Positions 8,678-16,816 of a DNA stretch of 64,000 bases are shown in pieces. The stretch's first letter is position 1; every line of letters begins with the position of its first letter. The notes under the pieces are model-generated. The model was not told the origin of the DNA. It saw nothing but the letters and a program-made list of their open reading frames with translations, and made no database searches. Origin of the DNA: Brevibacillus sp. JNUCC-41 (GTDB lineage Bacteria; Bacillota; Bacilli; Bacillales; DSM-1321); contig NZ_CP062163.1 in assembly GCF_014844095.1 (NCBI RefSeq), positions 4,125,501-4,189,500 on the forward strand. Reading direction: 5' to 3'. Made by a program: the position numbers and the translations under genes.

Positions 8678-10664
8678 TCAAGAAAAAACGAAGTATTTAA
8701 CCGAAGCAGAACAACAGGAGTTATTGGAAAAATATGATCCTGAAGCCGGGACAAGGAAATTAACTGGTGTCTTGGGCCACATTGCATTTTTTGGACTCTT
8801 GGCTTTTTCGTTATTTCAATTATACACAGCTATTTTTGGCGTTTTTACAGCCCAAATCCAACGGACGATACACTTAGGGTTTGCACTCTCCTTGGTTTTT
8901 TTACTATTTCCTGTAAACCGGAAGAAGCGTCAAAAAGGAAAATTTCAAATTGCCTGGTACGATATCATATTAGCGCTCCTTAGTATCGGTGTAGGTGCAT
9001 ATTGGCCCTTATTTTTTGAAGATATCGTCATGAATGTAGGACGTCTGGGTGGATTGGATTTTGCAGTTGGTTTAATGGCCATTCTGCTAGTTTTGGAGGC
9101 AACTAGGCGTGCAGTGGGTCTTCCTATTATGGTCATTGCTTTATTATTCATTTTCTATGGTATTTTTGGGCAGTATATGCCAGGATTCCTCGCTCATCGC
9201 GGTTTAACTCTGGAGCGTTTGGTGCAAACGATGTTCTTCTCGACAGAAGGCATTTTAGGTACTCCGTTAGCGGTGTCATCGACATTTATCTTCCTTTTTT
9301 TACTGTTTGGATCCTTTCTAGTCCGGACAGGTGTCGGTCAATACTTCAATGATCTTTCAACCGCCATTGCAGGCAGAAGGATAGGGGGACCTGCAAAGGT
9401 TGCGATTTTTTCCAGTGCTCTTCAAGGAACGATTAGCGGAAGCTCTGTAGCTAATGTTGTCACTTCAGGAGCATTTACGATACCGATGATGAAAAATCTT
9501 GGTTATAAGAAGGAATTTGCTGGGGCAGTGGAGGCGGCCGCTTCGACAGGCGGTCAATTGATGCCTCCGGTAATGGGGGCAGCGGCATTCTTAATGGTTG
9601 AGTTCATTGGGAATGGAATAACGTATTGGGATATAGCAAAGGCGGCTGCGATTCCAGCGATCCTTTACTTTTCAGGAATATGGATCATGACCCATTTTGA
9701 AGCGAAACGACTTGGGCTGCGTGGACTAACGAAAGAAGAGATGCCAAGTAAGAAGGAAGTGTTCGGCAAATTTTATTTACTAATACCGATCCTTGCCATT
9801 ATCTTCTTGCTCATGCTGAATATTACGGTTACACATGCAGCACTGTATTCCATTGCGATCTCGGTTCTTGTAGGATTCATAAACAAGGATGTCCGCATGA
9901 AATTCATCGATATCATTTATGCATTGGTGGATGGAGCCCGAACGGCACTTTCGGTTGCAGCCGCGACCGCAGCAGCCGGCATTATTGTAGGAATCGTTAC
10001 GAAAACTGGATTAGGGCTGAAGCTGGCTAATGGTTTGATTGATTTGTCTGGCGGATATTTGATTCCAACATTGATGCTAACGATGGTAGCGGCACTCATT
10101 TTAGGAATGGGATCACCTACGACCGCCAATTATGTAATCACATCGACGATTGCAGCACCTGCAATCATTTTGCTTGGTGTACCTGATTTATCTGCACATT
10201 TATTCGTCTTCTATTTTGGCATTATAGCAGATATAACTCCTCCAGTTGCATTAGCGGCATTTGCAGCGGCAGGGGTGGCAGGCGGTGAACCGATAAAAAC
10301 GGGAATTGAGTCATCAAAACTTGCAATCGCCGCATTTATCATTCCATATATTTTTGTTCTTTCGCCACAAATGCTGATGATTGATACAACTTGGATGGAG
10401 GTTGCCTGGGTCGTAATTACAGCAATGGCCGGCATGATCGCCATTGGCGCGGGTGTTATAGGTTACTGGATGAGGGGGATGCACTGGTTGGAAAGAGTCC
10501 TCGCCATAATCGTTGGTTTACTTTTAATCTATCCTGAAACGATGTCGGACATCATTGGGGTATCTGCTTTTATCGTATTGCTGGCTTTACAATATCTTTG
10601 GAAGAGTGGCAATCACGACAGTCCCAATATCTTGGAACATAAGCAAAGCATAGGGAAAAATTAA
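8670..10664 (+). CDS. Fused TRAP transporter permease (DctQM type)
   Basis: A 664-residue inner-membrane protein uniting the small (DctQ-like, about residues 30-110) and large (DctM-like) TRAP subunits, the normal form in TAXI systems. Recognisable large-subunit segments include GTISGSSVANVVTSGAFTIP and GMGSPTTANYVIT, the paired re-entrant regions of this superfamily, and EAAASTGGQLMPPVMGAAAF. It is a secondary, ion-driven importer that depends on the receptor encoded two genes upstream. The GTG start follows GGGAGTG inside the end of the DUF1850 gene. The cytosolic N-terminus carries about 30 polar residues. Confidence 0.93.
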   Translation: MADQEKTKYLTEAEQQELLEKYDPEAGTRKLTGVLGHIAFFGLLAFSLFQLYTAIFGVFTAQIQRTIHLGFALSLVFLLFPVNRKKRQKGKFQIAWYDIILALLSIGVGAYWPLFFEDIVMNVGRLGGLDFAVGLMAILLVLEATRRAVGLPIMVIALLFIFYGIFGQYMPGFLAHRGLTLERLVQTMFFSTEGILGTPLAVSSTFIFLFLLFGSFLVRTGVGQYFNDLSTAIAGRRIGGPAKVAIFSSALQGTISGSSVANVVTSGAFTIPMMKNLGYKKEFAGAVEAAASTGGQLMPPVMGAAAFLMVEFIGNGITYWDIAKAAAIPAILYFSGIWIMTHFEAKRLGLRGLTKEEMPSKKEVFGKFYLLIPILAIIFLLMLNITVTHAALYSIAISVLVGFINKDVRMKFIDIIYALVDGARTALSVAAATAAAGIIVGIVTKTGLGLKLANGLIDLSGGYLIPTLMLTMVAALILGMGSPTTANYVITSTIAAPAIILLGVPDLSAHLFVFYFGIIADITPPVALAAFAAAGVAGGEPIKTGIESSKLAIAAFIIPYIFVLSPQMLMIDTTWMEVAWVVITAMAGMIAIGAGVIGYWMRGMHWLERVLAIIVGLLLIYPETMSDIIGVSAFIVLLALQYLWKSGNHDSPNILEHKQSIGKN

Positions 10665-10750
10665 GTCTTCGAATATCAATCCTGAAGTAAAGGGTAGTAT
10701 TGTACCATTTGGGGGGGTGATTTTTTGAAGTGAAACATCAAAGAGTGCAG

Positions 10751-10789
10751 GGAATGTGCTGACTGCAATTATTTCGGCCAGCATATTCC
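10751..10789 (+). terminator. Hairpin after the TRAP operon, weak
   Basis: A stem of about 11 bp (GGAATGTGCTG with CAGCATATTCC, one G-U pair) lies between the TRAP permease and ggt genes. It lacks a good T-run, so it may be an RNA-stabilising hairpin or a weak terminator. Confidence 0.35.
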
Positions 10790-10875
10790 TACTTGAAAAG
10801 CAGAGTCATTTGCTCGTATATCCAGTTGGCGTACGGTAAAACCCAAATTGTTTTATTTTGAAAGGAGACTAATTC

Positions 10876-12951
10876 ATGAAATTTTTAAAAAGTTTTATTT
10901 TAGTTACTTTCAGTTTCTTTTGTATGATCACACCAGCTTTTGCAAGTGTTCCTGGAGTGGATGGGTCAATGGGAAAGGGAGCGACAAAAGGAATCGTATC
11001 AGTTTCCCACCCGTTAGCAGCTGAAGCGGGCATAAAGATATTAAAACAAGGTGGAAACGCAGTCGATGCAGCAGCAGCCATTCAATTATCGTTAAATGTA
11101 GTTGAACCAATGATGTCTGGAATCGGTGGCGGTGGTTTTATCATGATTTATAATAAAAAGGAAAATAAAATAACGATGATTGAAAATCGCGAAATGGCAC
11201 CGAAAAATGTTACGCCTGAACTTTTTTTAGATGGAAAGGGAAAACCTGTTCCTTTTAGTAAGCGGCACACATCTGGTAAAGCGGTTGCAGTTCCTGGAAC
11301 TCTGAAGGGTGTAGAGACTTCTCTTGAGAAATATGGAACATTGAATTTATCACAAGTCATAGGCCCGGCCATTAAACAAGCTGAACAAGGGGTAAAAGTC
11401 AATTGGGCAACAGCACAATATATCGATGAAAATGTAACAAAGCTTAAAAATAACCAAGCGGCTGCAAAGGTTTTTGTACCAGACGGAAAGCCTTTGGAAG
11501 AGGGAGACACCCTTGTTCAGCCAGATCTGGCAAAGACTCTTAAGTTAATAAAAAAACAAGGTTCCAAGGCTTTTTATAAAGGTGAAATCGGGGAAGCCCT
11601 AACCAAAGAAGTTCAAAAGCGTGAAGGAACGATGACAACTGAGGATTTGCAAAACTATGAAGTGAAAGAAAGAGTGCCGATTAAATCGGAATATAGGGGA
11701 TTTGAAGTGGTAGGGGCAGCTTCACCAAGCTCAGGCAGTTTGACTGTTCTACAAATCCTGAAGCTTATGGAAGGATACGATGTACAAAAGATGGGGGCGA
11801 ACACACCTGAGTATCTTCATTATCTCACGGAAGCCATGCATCTTGCTTTTGCCGATCGAGCTGCCTATATGGCAGATGAAGATTTTTATGATGTACCTAC
11901 AAAAGGACTATTGGATGAAGATTATATTAAAGAAAGACGAAAACTCATCAATCCAAAAAGATCAACAGCTGATGTCAAGGCAGGCGATCCATGGAAGTAT
12001 GAGGGCAAAGAACCTACTTCAATGAAGAAGGTAAAAGAGGAGAAAACACCGATCGGTCAAACAACCCATTTCTCTGTAATGGATAAATGGGGAAATATGG
12101 TTGCTTATACGACTACAATCGAGCAAGTATTCGGATCGGGTATCATGGTACCTGAATATGGATTCATGCTAAATAATGAAATGACGGATTTTGATGCAAC
12201 ACCGGGTGGAGTTAACCAGGTGGAACCAGGAAAAAGACCAAGAAGCAGTATGTCACCGACCTTCGTATTAAAAGATGGCAATCCCTTCATGGCCATTGGT
12301 TCACCAGGAGGAGCGACGATAATAGCATCTGTATCTGAAACGATTATGAACGTGCTTGATCATAAAATGCGAATCCAAGATGCCATATTAGCGCCACGTA
12401 TTTATTCCGCTGGATATCCGACAGTTAGATGGGAACCGGGAATTGAACAAAATACAAGGTTGGAGTTAATGGCAAAAGGCCATGTTTATGAAGAAAAACC
12501 CCAGCATATCGGAAATGTGCAAGCTGTTATTTATGATTATGAAAAGGGGAGAATGTATGGGGGAGCCGATAATACGAGAGAAGGAACTGTTCAAGGAGTG
12601 TATAATGTTTCCTATAAATCGAAAAAGCCAAAAGAAATAAAAGAAGAAAAAAAGGGACCGTTTACCTTAAAAGTGAATGGAGCCGTTTATCCTTATTCAG
12701 CTGAACAAATGAAACTGATAGATGAAAAACCCTATATCCAATCAGACAAATTGTTACTAGGTTTGGGTGCAATTGGAACAGGGGACTTGGAAACATTCAA
12801 ACCAGATAAAAAATCGTATCTACCGGTATTAAGGGTTGCGCAATCATTAGGATATAAAACAAAATGGAATGAAAAAGACAAAGAGGCACTATTGGAAAAA
12901 GATCCGGCGGATATTGGAGATCCAGACGATGATGGCAGTGTCACGAATTAA
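10876..12951 (+). CDS. ggt: Secreted gamma-glutamyltransferase, extra C-terminal domain
   Basis: A 691-residue Ntn hydrolase that cleaves gamma-glutamyl bonds (glutathione, glutamine, polyglutamate fragments), secreted through a signal peptide (1-23, cut after AFA). The precursor self-cleaves before Thr396 in GQTTHFSV to form large and small subunits. Arg105 (ENRE) matches the substrate-carboxylate arginine, and PRSSMSPTF matches the oxyanion serines. Family members end near residue 580; here about 110 further residues (AVYPYSAEQMKLIDEKPYI ... SYLPVLRVAQSLGYKT) resemble the copper-amine-oxidase N-terminal-like domain found on Firmicute surface proteins, possibly a wall or substrate anchor. 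It lies after the TAXI transporter, which may import the released glutamate (inference). Confidence 0.9.
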   Translation: MKFLKSFILVTFSFFCMITPAFASVPGVDGSMGKGATKGIVSVSHPLAAEAGIKILKQGGNAVDAAAAIQLSLNVVEPMMSGIGGGGFIMIYNKKENKITMIENREMAPKNVTPELFLDGKGKPVPFSKRHTSGKAVAVPGTLKGVETSLEKYGTLNLSQVIGPAIKQAEQGVKVNWATAQYIDENVTKLKNNQAAAKVFVPDGKPLEEGDTLVQPDLAKTLKLIKKQGSKAFYKGEIGEALTKEVQKREGTMTTEDLQNYEVKERVPIKSEYRGFEVVGAASPSSGSLTVLQILKLMEGYDVQKMGANTPEYLHYLTEAMHLAFADRAAYMADEDFYDVPTKGLLDEDYIKERRKLINPKRSTADVKAGDPWKYEGKEPTSMKKVKEEKTPIGQTTHFSVMDKWGNMVAYTTTIEQVFGSGIMVPEYGFMLNNEMTDFDATPGGVNQVEPGKRPRSSMSPTFVLKDGNPFMAIGSPGGATIIASVSETIMNVLDHKMRIQDAILAPRIYSAGYPTVRWEPGIEQNTRLELMAKGHVYEEKPQHIGNVQAVIYDYEKGRMYGGADNTREGTVQGVYNVSYKSKKPKEIKEEKKGPFTLKVNGAVYPYSAEQMKLIDEKPYIQSDKLLLGLGAIGTGDLETFKPDKKSYLPVLRVAQSLGYKTKWNEKDKEALLEKDPADIGDPDDDGSVTN

Positions 12952-13035
12952 TTTACCCTGACGAATTTAGACTGAAACTGCTCTAGCAAGCAGTTTATAA
13001 GGAAATCGAGGGAAATGGCCAAAGCAATAAAATCA

Positions 13036-13078
13036 AACATCCCCCCTGTGCAATGTGCATATGGGGAATGTTTTTTTT
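13036..13078. terminator. Terminator between ggt and LysR
   Basis: A long stem (AACATCCCC with GGGGAATGTT, one bulged A, extended inside by TGTGCA/TGCATA) is followed by eight T. It sits between convergent genes and probably ends ggt; the reverse strand also has a short T-rich exit. Confidence 0.8.
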
Positions 13079-13097
13079 GTCATTACCTTTGATTTTT

Positions 13098-14000
13098 TTA
13101 GTCACCGTTCCTGACATCACTCTTAAAAAAGCTATGTATGTCCTCGATTAACCTACATACCGCAGGAGACAGATATCGATCTTTCAAATAAGCCAGGTAA
13201 ACAGTCCTTTCCAAATAATTTGAATCGATCGCGCGAATTGCAGTATTGGTTGTTGCAGCGGATCTTATATAGTTTTCCGGTAAAATTGTAACCCCAATCC
13301 CTGCTTCCACCAAACTGCAAGCCGTTTCAAGCCTTTCTATTTCGTATAGGATATTGGGAATTGCATTTTCATCCTTAAATGCTTTTAAGATATCATCTCT
13401 TGTTTGAAATCCAGTTGTACTGATGATCAATTCTTTCTTTGCTATGTCTTGGAAGGTGATGGACTCTTTTCCGTTTAAATCGTCATCTTTATGGATCAAA
13501 AGCATGAATCTTTCATTATAAAGGGGTGTGGACAGAATTTCCTCATTGTTGATGGGCTGGTTCGTGATGGTGAAATGAACATTATACTGATTTAACGAAT
13601 CGAAAACCTTCTCTTCCCCTAATATTTCCCTGACTTTTATATGAATTTTAGGATAATTGATTTTAAAATTCCTGATGATCTTCGGGAACCAAAATTTGAA
13701 TGATTCTATGGAACCTATTGATACGGTTCCGCTTCCGACATCCTTCATTTCTTTAAGCTCCACCTGCATATTATCGAATCTTCTTAACAGATCAACAGAT
13801 CTCGTATAGAAAATCCCCCCTGATTCCGTGAGCTCAAGCCCTCTTGTATTGCGTTCCAAAAGCTGAAAACCAACTACATTTTCTAATTTCATTATGGCAT
13901 TACTTAGGGAAGGTTGTGATATATGCAGCGTTTTTGCTGCTTTTGAGAAATTCTTTTCCCGGACAATTGTAGTGAAATATCGAAGTTGACGAAGATCCAT
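13098..14000 (-). CDS. LysR-family regulator divergent from hutG
   Basis: A 300-residue LysR protein starting MDLRQLRYFTTIVREKNFSKAA, with the helix-turn-helix TLHISQPSLSNAIMKLE and a typical effector domain (TSTTGFQTRDDILKAF is a ligand-loop-like segment). The ATG has AAGGAG immediately upstream. It is transcribed away from hutG, and a perfect inverted repeat lies 13 bp before its start, so it very probably controls hutG and itself. The effector is likely a histidine-degradation intermediate, which is inference. Confidence 0.88.
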   Translation of the reverse strand: MDLRQLRYFTTIVREKNFSKAAKTLHISQPSLSNAIMKLENVVGFQLLERNTRGLELTESGGIFYTRSVDLLRRFDNMQVELKEMKDVGSGTVSIGSIESFKFWFPKIIRNFKINYPKIHIKVREILGEEKVFDSLNQYNVHFTITNQPINNEEILSTPLYNERFMLLIHKDDDLNGKESITFQDIAKKELIISTTGFQTRDDILKAFKDENAIPNILYEIERLETACSLVEAGIGVTILPENYIRSAATTNTAIRAIDSNYLERTVYLAYLKDRYLSPAVCRLIEDIHSFFKSDVRNGD

Positions 14001-14012
14001 ATATTCTCCTTT

Positions 14013-14031
14013 CTATAGCTTTAAGCTATAG
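14013..14031. promoter_or_regulatory. Perfect 19-bp inverted repeat, LysR operator candidate
   Basis: CTATAGCTT-T-AAGCTATAG is a perfect inverted repeat lying directly upstream of the LysR ribosome site (14005-14010) and about 19-37 bp before the -35 region of hutG. The position suits a LysR recognition site that activates hutG and represses the LysR gene. Confidence 0.68.
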
Positions 14032-14049
14032 ATATATTGAAATTTTGTA

Positions 14050-14079
14050 TTGGTAATTATATATTATCTCATTTATAAT
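14050..14079 (+). promoter_or_regulatory. Probable sigma-A promoter of hutG
   Basis: TTGGTA (14050-14055), an 18-nt spacer and TATAAT (14074-14079). The ATG of hutG lies 44 nt downstream behind AAAGGAG. The imperfect -35 box fits an activator-dependent promoter. Confidence 0.55.
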
Positions 14080-14123
14080 TTTGAAAAAAGATATTTCGGA
14101 ATTTTTTAAATAAAGGAGAAATT

Positions 14124-15080
14124 ATGTATACAAATCCGACTTTAAATTATTGGAATGGAAGAATTGATTCCCAATCTGACATGGACAGCTTCAGATACCA
14201 CCAAAGAGTACGTTTGGCACCGATTTCGGAATTAGCCATCTCTTCCAATTCATCCAGGACCTTTGGATTGATTGGCTTCAAATGTGATGAAGGCGTTAAA
14301 AGGAATAAAGGCAGGATTGGTGCGGCAGAAGGGCCTGATCATATTAGGCAGTCATTGGCGAAATTACCCTGTCATTTACCTTCCCAAACCGAGCTGGTGG
14401 ATGCTGGTGATGTAATATGTGAAGGTACAGAGATGGAGGCCGCTCAATCCCAATTGGGTTCGGCTGTTACCCGGATATTGGAGAGTAGAGCGATTCCTAT
14501 CATACTTGGCGGAGGGCACGAAACCCTGTATGGCCATTATCTTGGGATTAGGGAATCCATTGGACCAAGAGCTAGCTTGGGAATCATTAATATTGACGCT
14601 CACTTTGATATGAGGCCTTATGAAAAAGAAAGTTCATCAGGAACGATGTTTAAGCAAATTTTGGACGAAGATAAAAATTGTGGTTATTTATGTGTCGGAA
14701 TTCAGAAGCAGGGGAATACGAAGGCACTGTTTGAAACTGCCGAGAGAAGTAAGATCGATTACATATTGGAAGAAGATTTGTCATTGAATGAAATGGATGA
14801 AACTAAGCGGCGGATAAATGAATTCGCTAAGGGACATGACTACATTATTCTTACATTATGTACAGACGTTATTGATTCAGCCTACGCACCTGGGGTAAGT
14901 GCTCCATCGCCTTTTGGACTGAATCCTAAATTGGTCCGTGCCATTATCAGGCATATCGTATCGAATGAAAAGATTCTCTCCTTTGATATCGCGGAAGTGA
15001 ATCCTTCGTTGGATGAAAATAATAAAACCGTTACATTGGCAGCACATTTAATAAATGAGGTTTTACTTCATTTTAAATAA
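14124..15080 (+). CDS. hutG: Formimidoylglutamase, arginase superfamily
   Basis: A 318-residue cytosolic ureohydrolase, best matched to HutG, which hydrolyses N-formimidoyl-L-glutamate to glutamate and formamide in histidine breakdown. Visible ureohydrolase motifs: GGGHE (His132), NIDAHFD (Asp158, His160, Asp162) and LTLCTDVIDSAYAPG (Asp248, Asp251), followed by SAPSPFG, which is typical of HutG. By alignment to SxDxDxxDP, Cys246 sits where arginases carry a manganese-ligand Asp; this may be normal for Firmicute HutG. No other hut gene is in the window, so it works as a stand-alone unit with its divergent LysR. Agmatinase or guanidinobutyrase activity is a less likely alternative. Confidence 0.82.
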   Translation: MYTNPTLNYWNGRIDSQSDMDSFRYHQRVRLAPISELAISSNSSRTFGLIGFKCDEGVKRNKGRIGAAEGPDHIRQSLAKLPCHLPSQTELVDAGDVICEGTEMEAAQSQLGSAVTRILESRAIPIILGGGHETLYGHYLGIRESIGPRASLGIINIDAHFDMRPYEKESSSGTMFKQILDEDKNCGYLCVGIQKQGNTKALFETAERSKIDYILEEDLSLNEMDETKRRINEFAKGHDYIILTLCTDVIDSAYAPGVSAPSPFGLNPKLVRAIIRHIVSNEKILSFDIAEVNPSLDENNKTVTLAAHLINEVLLHFK

Positions 15081-15153
15081 TGAATGGTCTTACTAAAATG
15101 CCATCTCCGTAATCAACTATCTGTATTGAAGCGAAAAACCTTTTACAGCGCCT

Positions 15154-15188
15154 GACTGTCCATGAATCATTCATGGGCAGTCTTTTTT
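15154..15188 (+). terminator. Terminator of hutG
   Basis: A 13-bp stem GACTGTCCATGAA / TTCATGGGCAGTC (one G-U pair) with a 3-nt loop, followed by six T. Confidence 0.88.
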
Positions 15189-15371
15189 ATGCCGCCAATT
15201 CAAGGATTTATGCTCCCGGGCTTTGTTCGAATAACCCTTTAATGTGTAAAGGAACCTACATGCGGCCTCTTCATTAGTAGATTAACCCATGAATCTGCAA
15301 GAGTTCAATACTGATACTTGTGGTCTTTTGGTTTATAATAACAAGCATCTAGCCTTATGAGGGGGGATTCC

Positions 15372-15527
15372 ATGAATGAATATAAAGTAACGGTAAGGAA
15401 TGGTAGTACCTTGATTTTGTCGGAAATCATTAAAGCTGAAGATGAAAGAGAAGTCCTTGGCACCCTTTTGATTTCCAGCGAATTATTTAATCAGCCATTT
15501 ACCGACATCAGGATTTTAGAACGCTGA
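15372..15527 (+). CDS. Small hypothetical protein, 51 residues
   Basis: An ATG with a strong ribosome site (GAGGGGGG, 8 nt before) opens a 51-residue frame starting MNEYKVTVRNGSTLILSEII and ending DIRILER. A candidate promoter lies upstream (CTGATA, 17 nt, TATAAT at about 15334). The alternating hydrophobic pattern suggests a small beta-rich fold. I do not recognise a family. It precedes the SRAP gene by 60 nt and may be cotranscribed with it. Confidence 0.6.
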   Translation: MNEYKVTVRNGSTLILSEIIKAEDEREVLGTLLISSELFNQPFTDIRILER

Positions 15528-15587
15528 TTTGTGCCTGTTTGTTCCATTTGTTACACTGTAATAAATCTTAATACGGTAGGCGATATT

Positions 15588-16259
15588 ATGTGTGGACGTT
15601 TCACCCTTTTCACTGATATTGAGGAAATAAAAGATCGGTTTGATATTCAAGGATCATTTGATGAGGAATACCAATTCAGCTACAATATTGCTCCCTCCCA
15701 ATCCGTGCTATCCGTCATTAATGACGGGGCAAGGAATCGACTTGGATATCTTCGGTGGGGACTCATTCCTTTCTGGGCAAAAGACGAAAAAGTGGGCTAT
15801 AAAATGATCAATGCCAGAGCGGAAACCATTGCAGAGAAAACAAGCTTCAAGAATGCGTATAAGAAGAAGAGATGCTTGATAATCGCTGACTCATTTTATG
15901 AATGGAAGAAGACACCAGAAAGAAAAATACCGATGCGAATAAAACTGAAGAATCATGCTCCATTTGGAATGGCCGGTATATGGGAATCCTGGAAATCTCC
16001 TGAAGGCCTCAGCATCTACTCGTGCTCCGTTATAACAACCGTTCCTAATGAGCTGATGACCAGCATTCATGATCGTATGCCTGTCATCCTTAAACCAGAA
16101 GATGAAAAAGATTGGTTGAATCCATCCATTAATGATCCTGCATATCTGCAGCAGTATTTAAATTCATTCGATTCGGAACAAATGGAAGCTTTTGAGGTAT
16201 CGACTGATGTGAACTCGACTAAAAAAAATTCACCTAACCTAATACAACAAATTTGCTGA
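15588..16259 (+). CDS. SRAP-domain (YedK/HMCES-like) abasic-site protein
   Basis: A 223-residue SOS-response-associated peptidase-family protein. Known members form a thiazolidine crosslink between Cys2 and abasic sites in single-stranded DNA, shielding them. The start must be the ATG at 15588 because it exposes the catalytic cysteine (MCGRFTLF); the open frame upstream is not used. Other family motifs are YNIAPSQ, RWGLIPFWAKD, INARAETI, IIADSFYEWKK (active-site Glu) and SIHDRMPVIL (active-site His). Length matches the family. No LexA-type box was seen upstream. Confidence 0.93.
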   Translation: MCGRFTLFTDIEEIKDRFDIQGSFDEEYQFSYNIAPSQSVLSVINDGARNRLGYLRWGLIPFWAKDEKVGYKMINARAETIAEKTSFKNAYKKKRCLIIADSFYEWKKTPERKIPMRIKLKNHAPFGMAGIWESWKSPEGLSIYSCSVITTVPNELMTSIHDRMPVILKPEDEKDWLNPSINDPAYLQQYLNSFDSEQMEAFEVSTDVNSTKKNSPNLIQQIC

Positions 16260-16281
16260 GAGGTCATTAGACCTCTTTTTA
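16258..16281 (+). terminator. Terminator after the SRAP gene
   Basis: A short stem AGAGGTC / GACCTCT with a 4-nt loop and five T, starting at the stop codon. Confidence 0.75.
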
Positions 16282-16521
16282 TGTTAATTCCGTCCCGATT
16301 AACTGCATATGTCAAGATTCCTAATTAATCATTAAGAAGTGCATGGAAATACTTTAAAACTAAACCTTGCGAAAATAGACAAAATGCTGTACTCTTATAT
16401 TTGCTTTTCAAAACGACTTCGATGTCTCTTTCAAAAACTCAGATTGGTTTCGGCAACTTTCCAGCCTGGTGCTTTTCTGGCAGGCATCGTAATATTTGAT
16501 AAATTATATAAATTTGATCTT

Positions 16522-16625
16522 CTTATCAAGAGAGACGGAGGGACTGGCCCGAAGATGTCTCGGCAGCGGACTTAATGGGAGTGCTGTGCCAAATCCAGCA
16601 GGCTGATTTTCGCCTGAAAGATAAG
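16522..16625 (+). promoter_or_regulatory. SAM-I (S-box) riboswitch
   Basis: The aptamer contains the S-box signature pieces in order: CTTATCAAGAGAGACGGAGG, GACTGGCCC, the CGGCAGC internal segment, GCTGTGCCAAATCCAGCA and closing GAAAGATAAG, which pairs with CTTATC to form P1. A terminator follows 22 nt later, so high S-adenosylmethionine should stop transcription of the downstream transporter. The gap 16282-16521 upstream holds no supported gene. Confidence 0.95.
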
Positions 16626-16646
16626 GAGGGTGTTTTTTATAAATTA

Positions 16647-16686
16647 AAAGACCTCTTCTTGTTGTTAAATAGAAGGGGTCTTTTTT
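16647..16686 (+). terminator. S-box-controlled terminator
   Basis: A stem AAGACCTCTTCT / AGAAGGGGTCTT with a T-run, placed after the SAM-I aptamer. It is the expression platform; antitermination would use the 3' strand of P1. Confidence 0.88.
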
Positions 16687-16816
16687 ATGCCGGCAGTTTT
16701 TTAGCTATAGCTCCATGACTGGAGAATCAAGTTCAAGTTGGTGTTATTTGCGAAAACTGTTAAAAGGATAAAGGCTATGACACATGTCATGGGAAAAATA
16801 AAAAGAGGTGTACATC

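Noticed and set aside
15531..15587. Longer start of the SRAP protein
   Set aside because: The family requires the cysteine directly after the initiator Met, which fixes the start at 15588.
16339..16575. 78-residue plus-strand frame
   Set aside because: It overlaps the S-box aptamer, lacks a ribosome site and has no family resemblance.
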